Assembly (NCBI GenBank): GCA_022606425.2
Contig: JAHDVF020000890.1
Coordinates: forward strand, 524,501-588,500
Direction of reading: 5' to 3'
Source of the DNA: Lepidostoma basale
Lineage: Eukaryota; Arthropoda; Insecta; Trichoptera; Lepidostomatidae
DNA length: 64,000 nt
Below the pieces are notes generated by a model. That model made no database searches. It was not told the DNA's origin and saw only the letters and a program-made list of their open reading frames with translations. The number at the start of each line of letters is the position of its first letter. The stretch's first letter is position 1. Positions 22,226 through 33,152 of the stretch are shown in pieces. A program made the translations under genes and the position numbers.

Positions 22226-24154
22226 TCGTACTAAAATTTTGCATAAACTTTTCACTTATAAACAGTCATAAATTTTGTAGCTGTATAAAACGATACTAGT
22301 TTCGAAAATAATAATGTAATTATTCATGGCAACCGGCAAGAAGGGAAGGTAAAATACGTCATTGATGCTGTACATAAAATAGATCAAACATCAGACCACC
22401 ATTGATTGACCACATCTAAGCGTATAATGTTACATCGACCACAGATGTCAGCTCAATCAAAACACAATCGGACTAACTTTAATAATAATACATCATCACC
22501 GGAATCTTTACGCCTATCCCGGTCCGCCATCTTACCGAACGCGGTGTCGGTTACAAAATAAAAACAAAGAAACAAGACTCCATCGGTTTACAATCAAATC
22601 TTGACAGCTCCTCCGCTTGCATTCGAAATTCGAATAACAAAGCGCGCGGCCACTCGGCCAGTACAACTCCCGCCATATTAGCGTTGATATCCAGCGGCCA
22701 ATCAAAACGCGAGCGGCAAGTCGAGCGTCCAATCTCGGCTACCGTTCCTCTCATCAAATCAAAGAAACAATAGAGCCGTTTGACGGTTGGTAAGGCTTCG
22801 TTCGAAATTCAAACGGATGAATAACTTTGATTAAGGGGTCTTAAAAAACCCTCTTTTTATGTTACACCCGGTTCAAGTTAAGTAATTTTATCTTCGGTAA
22901 ATTGAGTAGGAAAAAAATTGATTGTTAATAATAATATATTATATATTAAGCTTAAAACGTTTTTTCTTTAATATTTGTTTTTTGACTAATAGGCTCTGGA
23001 TAAATATTTTAATAATATCGACGGATTAAATCATAAACAAAACATAAAATAACAGATCTTTCGAGAAAAATAATTAGCCGTACGCTAGCCCGTTTCGATC
23101 GTTTTGATCGATGGCTTTATTAAAGTGAAAATAGGTGATTAACGAATTTTTCGGAGATTTTGTAATATAAGATTTAAAATACCATCATTTCAGAAGTCTG
23201 AATATTTCGTTTTTCGGATTTTAAGCTCTGAAATGTGTAGTAACTACACAACACCGTTACATGCGGATTTTTTCGCATAATAAAAGAAAAGTTAATACCA
23301 AATGCATCCAAGGTAGTAGAGATTCTGTGGTATACATCACATATCATTAAAATACATTTGTGTACACAATTAACTCATTAAGAATCCGAGTAATGACGTG
23401 TGAACGAGCCCATTAAACATCAAATTATTCACAATGCCGTACGGAAGGCGTTTCTAGCATGAGTACATTTGTTACTGTAATCGAAATTAATTTTTCTTCT
23501 CGCTTATTAATATTCAAGGGAAATACACGTGAAAAGTCTTCAGAAAATTTATTTACGGTTTAGTATGATCATTATTCTTCGGCAAACAAGAAATTGTAAG
23601 TCGTTATTTACATTTTTGCCATGTTCTCCCTTTCATAAACTTTCATCCGGCAGAACTAAAAGGAAATTAAATATTCGGTTTATAACTTTATTATGTTCAC
23701 AATTGTAATATTGTACGTCAGTATTAAATTTGTTTTTATAATGATGCTGATTTTATCTAAGCTGCTGCCGGTCCTATACTCTGACAAAGGAGGAGGGTTC
23801 ATCGCAGGGCTTATCACCCAGCATGGTAAAAAAACAAATGATTATGAATAACACCACAATCGCCTCAGAACTCGGACTCCCTATTAACAACGACCTAGGC
23901 AAAAACATAAGGACAAATGATTGGAGAAAACTGGAAAGACCCAAAGAATGGATGGGGTTGCCCAGAGATAGGAGCCCGTGAAGCACTGTTGTGCAAGAGG
24001 CCAAATCCCACACCGATATGTAGCGCTGAGAAGAAATAGAAGAATGATTACTGGAAAATTCTATTAAAATACCCAAAATAATATTATATAAAAATAAAAC
24101 CTCCACAAAATGAATGCAATAGTAATACTCGTAGCTAGGAACTCAGCAGTACCG
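22226..24154. other. Unique DNA; CpG-richer patch 22490-22800; unresolved 23760-24110
   Basis: No gene is supported. The patch 22490-22800 is relatively GC/CpG rich and has two CCAAT boxes (GCGGCCAATC near 22696, GTCCAATCTC near 22728), which could mark a promoter, but no start site or ORF can be tied to it. The minus open frame 23774-24106 (110 codons) is hydrophobic and Ser-rich with no recognisable domain. On plus the same region reads like decayed coding sequence and may be an old retroelement. Confidence 0.4.
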
Positions 24155-24300
24155 TTAATAAGTTCTTAATATATAAAACGATCATAAAGCCAATATTCAA
24201 TTACGCATCTGCTTCTGGGGTTACGGAGATTCGAATCACATACGAAAACTCCAGCTCTAACAAAAAAAGGCCATTATGTCGCTGGTATTGCCTTTATGAA
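24155..24300 (+). pseudogene. J1 RT thumb fragment
   Basis: Frames in succession give IYKTIIKPIFNYAS, then WGYGDSNHIRKLQL and QKKAIMSLVL. This is the J1 segment IYKTVIRPIFTYAAPIWGYA, SSHIRKLQILQNKAIR, with one frameshift and one stop. It sits directly upstream of a J2 piece on the other strand. Confidence 0.75.
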
Positions 24301-24345
24301 CCAGAATCACACAATTGAAACGCTAGAAACGGGAATCCTCATTAT

Positions 24346-24700
24346 CAAATCAAATCAAATCAAATCAGTTTATTAACTCAAAAGACATTACAAACAGGAA
24401 AATGTTTAAGGCATCTATTGAGTACAGGTAAAATATTATAAAAATACAACAAAGTACCATGAACGCATTAGAGATGGTTAGACATTAGGAAGACAACATA
24501 CTTTCTAAAGTCAAGAGTATTTGTCCCCTGAACGTACCTTCACTAATATAAAAGACGTCGATCTCCGAGGAGACCGCGTTCAGCAGACTAATTGCTCTTC
24601 CCACCGGTGTCACCAGAGGCAGATTGGTTCTGGTGGCCGGTTGGTGCCGGTTTCTTATTCCGTTTACATCGTTAGCATATACTATCTTCATTTATTATTT
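24346..24700 (-). pseudogene. J2 retrotransposon C-terminus and 3' end with (TGATT)n tail
   Basis: The minus strand encodes RHQPATRTNLPLVTPVG, RAISLLNAVSSEIDVFY and FRGQILLTLESM (24485-24691), followed by a 3' untranslated stretch. It ends in four TGATT units (plus-strand TCAAATCAAATCAAATCAAA, 24346-24368). The simple-repeat 3' terminus and coding polarity agree that this is the end of a LINE copy, truncated 5'. Confidence 0.8.
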
Positions 24701-25340
24701 CCATAAATAAAAAGTTATTAAATAAACAAACCAAATCCTACAATAACTATCGCTAGTACGAAGTATAATTTTCGATATTCTCTAAAATAATATTTATTGA
24801 ACTTCTGCTCTATTAATACGGACATTTAATTCAAGGTCTACTCAAGACCGTCTGCTGTTGGCAATGTGAATAGGAGAATAGCCAGCAGAGAGCGGGTGAG
24901 AGGGACAGGGAGTGTAACACGTGACCAAACTAACTACCGGTTTTCAAAAGCTCCACCAGACACTCGAGACCCGACAACAGAGCAGGCCCGTATGATTAAA
25001 CAATGAACTGGAAATGTTTCCCCATACAAAAAAAAAAATACACAAGTTTAACCCTATAGAACATAAAGAGTGACGATGTATAAAGAAAAAAAGTTTATCG
25101 AGTATATTTGTTTTCGATGATTGAACTAACGATAACATATAAAATAAATTCCAAGCAATTTTATCAAAACAATGGGCAGAGAAGACCTGGACTTAGACAC
25201 TTTGAAACCGGTGGAGGGTGTTAAAAACGAAGTAAAGTGGTATTTAAACAATAATACGTACAAGTGTTTCATTATAAATTAAAATTAAAAATTTGATAAC
25301 ATTTTGAATTGGATTATTTTGAGTGTCTAATTACAGTTAT
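24701..25340. other. Unique AT-rich DNA, nothing recognised
   Basis: No repeat match within the window and no domain in the small open frame at 24944-25138 (minus). Confidence 0.5.
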
Positions 25341-25344
25341 TTAA

Positions 25345-25628
25345 AAGAACAGTGGATACGTGGAATATAAATTTAAAAAAAAAACACAAAAGTCCGGATC
25401 GTCCAGCCTAAAACATGGGCACCATCTAAAAGAACATTAGGTATGTGTTATATTTTTTTTATTTTTTTATTATATTTTAACTAACTTACTTATATTTTAT
25501 ATTATTTACACCGCGTCTCCCGCGAGGGCGAAAAGAGAAGGATGGGGTGCTGCATCGGTTAAAGTGTGGCAGTCCTTTCTTTCTACCTACCCCTTCGGAG
25601 AGACAACGTGATGGTTAGTTAGTTAGTG
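25345..25628 (+). mobile_element. L non-autonomous retroposon, short copy
   Basis: It contains the L body marks GAACAGTGGATACGTGGAA, CACAAAAGTCCGGATCGTCC, AACATGGGC and ACCGCGTCTCCCGCGAGG, then GCATCGGTTAAAGTGTGGC. It ends with the T1-type terminus CTACCCCTTCGGAGAGACAA, CGTGATGG and GTTAGTTAGTTAGT. No ORF is kept. The T1-like 3' end suggests mobilisation by the T1 RT. Confidence 0.8.
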
Positions 25629-25784
25629 TTTCATTAATTCGTAAAAGAAATAAGTTAGAAGTCTCCACGTAAAGAATAACGTTAAACTGTGATACACTTT
25701 CTTGAAAAAGTAGAAAAAATGTTACGTTCACGTTGAATGTGTTGAATAGACGAATAAGAAAAGTAAGCAAACATTTTTTATCAT

Positions 25785-25965
25785 CGCTTTTCCCCTTTAT
25801 TTGGGGTCGGCTTTTCTATCACTTGGCACCAGGTGTTTCACTGGCAGGCGTACTCCTTAAAGCCAAGGGTCTTCATATCCCTTTGCACATTCATCAACCA
25901 CGTGGTTTAGGATCATCCTCTCATTTTTTGTTCGTGAATGCAACCTTGAAACTCCCTTACATATT
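25785..25965 (+). repeat. Dispersed repeat with TTTGGGGTCGGC core
   Basis: The sequence CCCCTTTATTTGGGGTCGGC, followed by TTCTATCACTTGGCACCAGG and later TTCATCAACCACGTGG, resembles a spread insect repeat in style, and its core recurs at 13160-13225 (minus). The overlapping 87-codon plus frame (25733-25996) has no known domain and probably arises by chance. Confidence 0.4.
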
Positions 25966-26927
25966 CGTTAGAATAGTAAAGAAAACATTTTTTTAATGTA
26001 CATTTCTTCAACTAATGTCCACGGGATGCCACTGTTCGTGGTGCTCGTAAGAACAAAGGTGCAAGATCGTTGTAAAAGTTGGGTAATTTCTAAACACGGT
26101 AAGGGCCGTTATGGATGATGCTGGTAGTGAATACACGATGTAGCCTCATCCCACTTTAATATTATATCAAGGGATCTTGTATACCATTTACTGCGTCACT
26201 AAATATGCAGGTTGCATCGTGACATCAACTGAATAACAATGCTTGAGTGTTTATTTTGGAAAGATAACTAAACTATGCAAAAAAAAAAAAACACCCATTA
26301 TTATTATTGTTTAACATGGACCAAATATCGTATGACATAATTTCCTTTTTTCAAGTAGTAATAACATAATTAGTTACAAAATATCTTCAAAACCAGTATC
26401 TCAATCGAGTGAAAGTTCTACAATTGATTATCCAAGATAAAATTGAAGGAAGACGAATAAAAAAAAGTGTACAGGGAAGAAAATCCTGGCTAAAAAATCA
26501 TCAAGAATAGTTCAATTGCAGCACAACATGCGTATTTAAAACTGCTAAAGAAAAGTGAAAATAGGCATTGTGATGTCCAATCTCCGATAGAAGAGGAAAA
26601 AGAAAGTCGAGAATATTTTAAATACAAGAGAGCGAGTAAGGAATACTTTGATACTCTCCGAAAGTAATTCGAAATGCACGCGATACGCATCCCCGTGAAC
26701 GTTTCTGGATTACTTCAAAAATTTGTTCTGATTATTGTTCTATGGCAGTAGTGTAGAATCGAAAGGAAAACAATTTAATGTTCTTAAATGTAAAATTGTT
26801 ATTAAAATATAAAACATATTACTGATCGCGATTGTACCGTGAACCAAGTTTTATATAGTAGAAAATCATTACTTCCGTGATTATTTCACAGGTTGCATCT
26901 AGTTGTTAAAAAATCATTATTATATTT
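25966..26927. other. Unique DNA, nothing recognised
   Basis: No domain in the open frame at 26490-26690 (minus), and no repeat was identified. Confidence 0.5.
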
Positions 26928-27195
26928 TTTAGATAATCAAATGATTTTACTGAAATCTCTTGATGTAAGTTCATTTTATATAATAATTAAATAAAACGAT
27001 ATTTTTTCACTAATTCCACTTTTGTCTATATTTCGACAGCGACCGGTTTCGCCAGGCTCGCTGGCAACGACAGACTAGTATCTGTCACCAGTCTGTCGAT
27101 GCCAGCGAGCCTGCCGAAACCGGCCGCTGCCGAAATAAAGACAAAAGTGGAAGTAGTTAAAAAAAAACATCGTTTTATTTAATTATTATATTTCT
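26928..27195. repeat. HH-C element, both arms
   Basis: The one-sided tail GATAATCAAATGATTTTACT leads into outer arms AATTAAATAAAACGAT and ATCGTTTTATTTAATTATTA, then the inner inverted cores. The minus core (27041-27075) has GCCAG/CTGGC stem II and GAAACCGGTC. The plus core (27093-27125) has CTGTCGA, T, GCCAGCGAGCCTG, CCGAAACCGGCC. The plus copy lost the T before the cleavage base, and the minus copy reads CTGTCGT. Both are probably inactive. Confidence 0.8.
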
Positions 27196-28005
27196 TTTAC
27201 AAAAGGGCACGTTAATTAATTAGATACTTAAAAGTGTGACAATCTCAGTCAGCTTCATGCATTACCTGCATTCGTTACATTTAAAATAAGCAAAAAATAT
27301 GTTTAATAATCAATCCGAAGAAAATAATTGATACCGAGAGTGTAAATGGACTAGATCTTCAACAAATAGTTCGTGGTATGATCTCGTAACTCGCGATCGG
27401 AACCCGTCCGGCCGATGTAACCGGTGATTATTGGGCAATTTTAACATCAAAATAAGACCCCGACCCATAATTAAATTTAAACAGTGTGAAATAAGTACTT
27501 CCGTATAATTAAAGACCATTTTAAAACACTATCAAATAAAAGATGTATTCTACCTGTGATTTCACGTCAAAATTTTCAATTACGAAATAATTAATTAGAT
27601 GTTTTACTTACTACACTACGCATTTTTTGTGAAAGAATGATGTAAAGATAACAAATGTATAAAAAAAATATTAAAGTTAATAATTGAAATTTACTAGTAG
27701 AAGTTATCACCATAAAACCAGATACATACGAGTACATCAACGTTTGTTAGGTAGGTACCAAAAGATGACAGCGAGCTTTTGAAATCGGTTAAAGCTATCA
27801 AGTGGAATAAAACTAAATACATGTTATGAAATAATATTTTATAGTTTTTTTTTTTGCATAAAAATGAATGCGTGGAAAGTACGTGAATTCGGTGCCCCTA
27901 ACGAAAATACTGTGCAGAAACCGGTTAGTTAAAATTGTTAAAACTGTTTATAAAACATATAGATATAAAAATAATTCTAATATTATAATCCAAATTATTC
28001 AATTA
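27196..28005. other. Unique DNA with HH-G trace near 27760
   Basis: No gene is seen. About 27760-27830 resembles the HH-G element at 47330: AAAAGATGACAGCGAGC, TTTTGAAATCGGTTAAAG, AAGTGGAATAAAAC. The core bases are too changed to be a ribozyme. Confidence 0.45.
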
Positions 28006-28009
28006 CTTT

Positions 28010-28300
28010 TTTCTCGAAAATTCAAAAAAATAGCAAGACACTGAGAGATTGCGTGAGGAACACCAGAATAAGATAGATATGTGAGGTTGAGGATATTATA
28101 AGATGGATCAGACAGCAAAAAAGGGACTGATACGATCATGTTCAAAGAATAGACACCACCAGACTCCCCTATATTGCATTGCATAAACAGCCTCATGGGA
28201 CTCGTCCACGTGGAAGACCTAAAAGATAGAAGGACAGCTGGGAATCTACCTCACAGGAGGAGCAACACTCTGGAGAACAGACCACATAGGTCTACAACAA
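28010..28300 (+). pseudogene. T2 retrotransposon tail
   Basis: The pieces ARHxEIA*GTPE and ICEVEDIIRWIRQQKRD, then HVQRIDTTRLPYIALHKQPHGTR and RRPKR*KDSWEST follow the T2 order seen at 7575. Several frameshifts and stops are present. It ends just before a CTAACTAACTAACTAACTAA run that belongs to the next element. Confidence 0.75.
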
Positions 28301-28305
28301 GTAAC

Positions 28306-28990
28306 TAAACTAACTAACTAACTAACTAACTAACCATCACGCCGTCTCCCCGAAAGGGTAGGCAGAAAGAATGGACTGTCACACTTTTACTAATGCGGTA
28401 CTCCATCCTTCTCTTTTCGCTCCGCGGGAGACGCGGTGTGATGGGTTGCGAACCTCATCGCCACCAATAGGCATCTCCCGCGCACACTTCGATCGTCCAA
28501 CACCCACAAAATAAATCTAAAACAAATAATATAAAATACAATGATATAAAATAAAATAACAAAATAAAAATAATTTAACACAAAATGTTCTTTTTAGATG
28601 GTGCACATATTGTTTATTTAATTTATGTTCCACGAATCCACCGTTTTTTAATTTAGCACATAATGTAATAACACATAATGTTTTTTTCGATGTTGCACAT
28701 GTTGACATGGACGATCCGGACTTTTGTGTTTATTTAATTTATGTTACAGGTATCCACCGTTTTTTTAAATTAGCTGTAATTAGGCACTTAACCAGCAAGA
28801 ACTTTAAAATAATATTGAAGAAATTATTCAAATTGTCATTGGAACAAATGAAAAATATATTTTTACACCTGTCAAAATTCTTTATAAAAACGAAAAAACT
28901 AAGAAGAAGAAGAAGACATAATATGTACAGAACGAATAAATATATGGTAAATAAATATCTAAAACGCAGTAGACTTCTTGATTCGTAAAT
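28306..28990 (-). mobile_element. L non-autonomous retroposon, long copy
   Basis: On minus it ends in GGCGTGATGG and five GTTA units (28306-28334 on plus). Upstream are the T1-like CTGCCTACCCTTTCGGGG, the GCGGAGCGAAAAGAGAAGG/ATCACACCGCGTCTCCCGCG block, the GAAGTGTGCGCGGGAGATGC block and an AT-rich body with GGTGGATTCGTGGAAC. The outer 5' part (28740-28990) recurs at 37250-37400. No ORF has a recognisable domain, so it depends on another element. Confidence 0.8.
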
Positions 28991-29140
28991 AAAACACGTG
29001 TAACTTCCACCGTCTGAATACGTAATCAAATATAGAAAAAAAACAAATACCTTCAGGCTTCCAAGAAATCTAGTGTGCATACACAGTTTTAAATTTTAAC
29101 AAGTCTGTACAAGGCAAGTACTAGTACGCATGCGGTAGCT

Positions 29141-29400
29141 TCTTTAACCACTATTGCGCGGCTGGCTACATTAGCAGTCCACAAAAATTGGTTTCGAACT
29201 GCGGCAGACCACATATGCAGCTCATTTATGAATTTATCTTGTTAACCTTTACTAATACTTAAGTACCTAAGTACGAATTTGTGGGTAGTATTATAATGAA
29301 TAAGGGCACTCCGTCTGAACTGCAAATGTAGTCGGCTGCAGTTTGAGATCATTTTTATATTACTGCTTATGAAGCCAGCCGCACAATGATGGTTAAGGGT
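29141..29400. mobile_element. F inverted-repeat element, intact copy
   Basis: The termini TTAACCACTATTGCGCGG and CCGCACAATGATGGTTAA are imperfect inverted repeats continuing about 80 bases inward (GGCTACATTAGCAG left; CTGCTTATGAAGCC right). The length is about 257 bp with no ORF. The TTAA at both ends could be the target duplication, which would fit a piggyBac-type MITE. It sits midway between two inverted L copies. Confidence 0.75.
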
Positions 29401-29479
29401 GTGAAACACATTTATTCTCGGGAACTTATTTAGAAATTTATAATATACAAATTGTGGAACATTAATTAAATCATATAAC

Positions 29480-29920
29480 AGCTAATTTAAAAAACGGCGG
29501 ATACGTGTAACATAAATTAAAGAAACACAAAAGTCCGGATTGTCCATGTCAACATGTGCAACATCGGAAAAACATTATGTGTTATTACATTATGTGCTAA
29601 ATTTAAAAAAAACGGTGGATTCGTGGAACTTAAATTAAATAGACAAATGTGCCCCATCTAAAAATAACATTTTGTATTAAATTATTTTTATTTTGTTATT
29701 TTATTTTATATCATTGTATTTTATATTATTTGTTTTAGATTTATTTGTGGATGTTGGAAGATCGAAGTGTGCGCGGGAGATGCCTATTCACACCGCGTCT
29801 CCCGCGGGGCGAAAAGAGAAGGATGGAGTGCCGCATCGGTTAAAGTGTGACAGTCCATTCTTTCTGCCTACCCTTTCGGGGAGACGGCGTGATGGTTAGT
29901 TAGTTAGTTAGTTACAAATT
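29480..29920 (+). mobile_element. L non-autonomous retroposon, near-complete copy
   Basis: The plus order is GGCGGATACGTGTAACATAA, AAAGTCCGGATTGTCC, AAAAACGGTGGATTCGTGG, an AT-rich core, GATCGAAGTGTGCGCGGGAG, CACCGCGTCTCCCGCGGGG, and GCATCGGTTAAAGTGTGAC. It ends CCTTTCGGGGAGACGGCG, TGATGG and (GTTA)4. The last 110 bases are T1-like. A 68-codon frame (29693-29899) crosses the block but does not look like a real protein. Confidence 0.85.
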
Positions 29921-30007
29921 GTGACTATCTTCTATCTATTTCCATTTTTCTTTTTTATTCACTTTGTATACACAACACTTATATTAAAAAATATATCTAT
30001 AAATGTA

Positions 30008-30038
30008 GACATGTTTCGGACAAACAGTCCTTCTTCAG
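30008..30038 (-). ncRNA. Hammerhead ribozyme core, HH-E left
   Basis: Read on minus: CTGAAGA (30038 to 30032), one extra A, stem II GGAC/GTCC with loop TGTTT, GAAA (ending 30014), CATG and TC, with cleavage expected after the C paired to 30008. All catalytic consensus bases are present: C3, U4, G5, A6, G8, A9, G12, A13, A14 and NUH. Stem III is only ACATGT, which is self-complementary. Stem I can form A-U and U-A next to the core, with AUGUA/UACAU further out. The extra A between A9 and stem II departs from the textbook core. Confidence 0.75.
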
Positions 30039-30275
30039 TAAAGATACATATTTATAAAAATATTATAAAATTGTTGTTGTTTACATGATCTGACAGATGT
30101 TATAAAGATTTATTTTGGAACGTTTATGCTTTCGTTATAACAAATATCATGATTAAATTGAATCATAATACTTGTTATAACAAAAGCATAAACGTTCCAA
30201 AATAAATCTTTATAACATCTGTCAGATCATGTAAACAACAACAATTTCATAATATTTTATAAATATGTATCATTA

Positions 30276-30306
30276 CTGAAGAAGGACTGTTTGTCCGAAA
30301 TATGTC
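30276..30306 (+). ncRNA. Hammerhead ribozyme core, HH-E right
   Basis: CTGAAGA (30276-30282), extra A, GGAC/GTCC stem II with TGTTT loop, GAAA (30297-30300), then TATGTC. It differs from the left arm by C15.2 to U, which still allows a wobble with G16.2. The catalytic consensus is otherwise complete. Confidence 0.7.
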
Positions 30307-30385
30307 TATATAATTTTAATTTTTTAATATACGAGTACCTAAGTGTTGTTTATATAAAGTGTATAAAAAATAAAAATAGAAATAA

Positions 30386-31832
30386 ACCATCATAACAACA
30401 CAAAGTATGGCGTATATAGAAGAAAATCTAATTTGAGTTTATGTATTATAGCTTAGGACAGACAGTGACAAGTTAGGCATTTTATATTAACCGTTGGATC
30501 TATACGTGGAATATGTAAATAACATTCTGCTTCAAAAAATGTCGAAACGCCTTGTGGTATTTCGTTGGATGTTATTATCAATAAAACATAATGTTAATAC
30601 GAAATAACTCAAACAGTTGATAATATTTCTATTTAGGAAAAGTACCGCCGTAAAAGTTTAAGTACGCGATCCGTATAGAGATTCAGCACATAAAAAGGCA
30701 CTCGGATACTTTTATATTTGCGATACTGACTCCAGCAATAATAAGTATTATCTCTATGCAGAGCTAATAAAATATTCCTCTCCGAGTATTTACGGCAGAA
30801 AAATGTCTAACACCCGCGGGAGATGAGAAAATTGAAACTATGAAAGCGTTTTCATTTAACCGAATAAGGATCTCCGGTACGGGCATTGTCTTTTGATAGA
30901 AAACCATCGGGAGTCACTTCCCGAGGCAAATCGAGGTGAAAGATGATACAAATAAAAACAAAGTGAGGTTTTCCGACCCTGCCTGAAGCTAAACTTCGAA
31001 CCTTTTACTTACAGCGGCCGGTCACCGGTCCGGACCATCTGTGTTTCGGGCGGTTTATCTCCGAAGCAATTCACGGAAATGTTTATCGTCTAAATATATA
31101 ACTTTTGTCCATTGATAAAAGGATACTTTGTCAGTTATGTGCGCGAGATTTTCTTTCCTCCAGAGAGATTTCTATTGGTATTCAAAAAAATATATGGAAG
31201 CGGAATAATACAATCGTAAAAAAATATACAACGCCCCTGTGCTCCCGGGCAGCGCCGTTTTCGGGATTAGCACTAAAAAGCAAAACATTTATTTCAAAGA
31301 GAACAGTTTAATCGCACTTACTGATGCCATATGATAAAAATGATAAAAGTAAAATGGGAAATGTTCCAAAACCGGGCACGGCTATTACATGCAATTGGGA
31401 CACTTGACGCGAGGAACGTGGGAGGTGAAATACGGGGGTTGTAAATTCTAAGTGAAAACTTTGTGATTCGTTTCCCATTGTGAGCGCGGGACGGTCCGTG
31501 GATCGCTGACAAATGGCGCCGGCAACTGGCAGCTACTGCCGGCAATTGGGACTCTTCTCGCTCCTCTGTCACGGCCGCATGAGCTCCGCAGTCACGTGGG
31601 CTTAAGGCAGGTGGATTTATTTCACGTGTGCATGGCTCAAGGCGCACGCGTGGAGCCGGTGGGTGTAGCAATCCGGTCACGATTTTACACTCAAATTTAC
31701 ATGGAATAAATATAACGCTTTCAATCTGAGTCTAGACTATTCGCAATTTAAAAATTCACCGCCCATTTGAAATAGATTATAAAATAAATTTAGCGCTTTA
31801 TATATGAAAACAACAGGGATCTACCACATACA
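30386..31832. other. Unique island, less AT-rich, possible host non-coding DNA
   Basis: It has no internal repeats and more even base composition than its neighbours, especially 30630-31700. It contains CACGTG-containing stretches (AGTCACGTGGGC near 31592, TTTCACGTGTGC near 31620) and a palindromic patch GCGGCCGGTCACCGGTCCGG near 31015. The open frames 31105-31311 (plus) and 31318-31680 (minus) lack known domains. It could hold enhancers or an unrecognised exon. Confidence 0.35.
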
Positions 31833-32030
31833 CCCGTATTGTGTTGATTACTACATTTGCAGTCCTAAAAAATGGTCCTGAACGGTGGATGGTTACATTT
31901 GCTGTCCATACAGCTTGTAGCGGTTATATCAGAACTATAGTGAAAAAGTTTATAAAATACATTTATATACGAACTGCAAATGCAGTCAGCCCCATTTCTT
32001 CGGACTGCAAATGTAGTTAAGTAGCACCAA
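31833..32030. repeat. F element remnant
   Basis: It carries inner F features: GATTACTACATTTGCAGTCC on the left; CGAACTGCAAATGCAGTCAG and CGGACTGCAAATGTAGTTAA on the right. The terminal TTAACCC block is degraded. Confidence 0.55.
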
Positions 32031-33104
32031 AGATTTTTTGCGAATCTTTGCTGCAAACCAATGCCTAAGATTGGAACTTAAAAAAGATGAATATTGAGAT
32101 CGAAATGTATCAACGAATTCAATGAAAATTAATACCTTATTCACAAACTGTTATTGAAGAATTCCTTTGCATTTAAAGGCATCAAAATCAAATAGCAATC
32201 CTTCAAATAAAGTCCACCAATAAAACCTTTAGCACGTGTTGTTTCTTTTGCATCGGGATTGAATATTTAAAAAAAATGATGTATTCGGAGTATGGAGCGC
32301 ACTTGATCGTTTGAGGATCACATAAACTGGCTGAAAATATTTACCCCGCGCAAATAAAAATGAAGGCTCTCCTGGGAAACATTTTGATTATTAAACGGAT
32401 ACCATTTTTTTCCGATGGAGCGTTTTTCCAACTCTCAAAGTTCAGCAACAATTTCGCACAAAGCGGCGCTTTTAATGCTGAAAATGAAAAGTGTGGGTTT
32501 TAGGGATACTGATATTATAAACTTCAAATATAATAAACGTAAAAATACCGCTCTGAAAGGGGATTTCTGAAGCTTTAATCGGGTTTCGCGTACAGCAGTA
32601 TGTTGTACAATCGATGAGAATATTATTTGTCGGAGAAAACGTTTATCGAAGTTCTTTGAAGCGATAAATGGTGGAAATCTAAATGTATTTGTTTCCCGAT
32701 TTACTTGGGAAAGTTTAAGATACGCCGAATTTGTCCATAGGCTACTCGTGACGCTTTCAAGCAGAATAAAAAAGATTGTACATACGTAAATGAATAAAAA
32801 CATAAAACTTCTGGCATATTTGACGACACGATAAAAGTAAAATCGAATATATTTTTGTGTGAAAAAATAAAAAAGTTATTTCACAATTTACAAATTTAAA
32901 AAATATCCCTAGACATTTTAAATACTGTAGTAAATATAATCATTTTCATTGAGGCGTATTATTTGTATGGACAAATAAATCCTGGATTTTTATTATTTTT
33001 CTTATATGATACCAGTAGGCTGTTTAATTTCGTCTACAAGTTGTATCAGTAGACAATAAAAAATGTAGAAAAATGTCTATAAATGTTATTTTATAAACTG
33101 TTAA
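32031..33104. other. Unique DNA, nothing recognised
   Basis: The open frame 32435-32803 (minus, 122 codons) gives a hydrophobic product without known domain. The region is not repeated in the window. Confidence 0.45.
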
Positions 33105-33152
33105 ATTAAAAAGCTTTGTTTTATATATCACAATTGTATTTTAATTTTACGC

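Larger units (their letters stand above)
29933..30385. repeat. HH-E long palindrome with two divergent hammerheads
   Basis: This is one of the longest inverted repeats in the window. The arms of roughly 200 bases run outward from a centre near 30155. The inner 90 bases (TTGTTGTTGTTTACATGATC ... and back) are nearly perfect. Each arm carries a hammerhead-like core whose 3' end points outward (30008-30038 minus; 30276-30306 plus). No ORF or terminal duplication is evident. Confidence 0.85.

Noticed and set aside
28306..28334. CTAACTAACTAAC run as a CRISPR-like or telomeric repeat
   Set aside because: It is the reverse complement of the (GTTA)n 3' tail of an L/T1 retroposon, and the same tail ends many other copies.
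31318..31680. 120-codon minus-strand frame in a GC-richer island
   Set aside because: No domain, no homologous repeat and no codon pattern I can defend; composition alone could leave it open.
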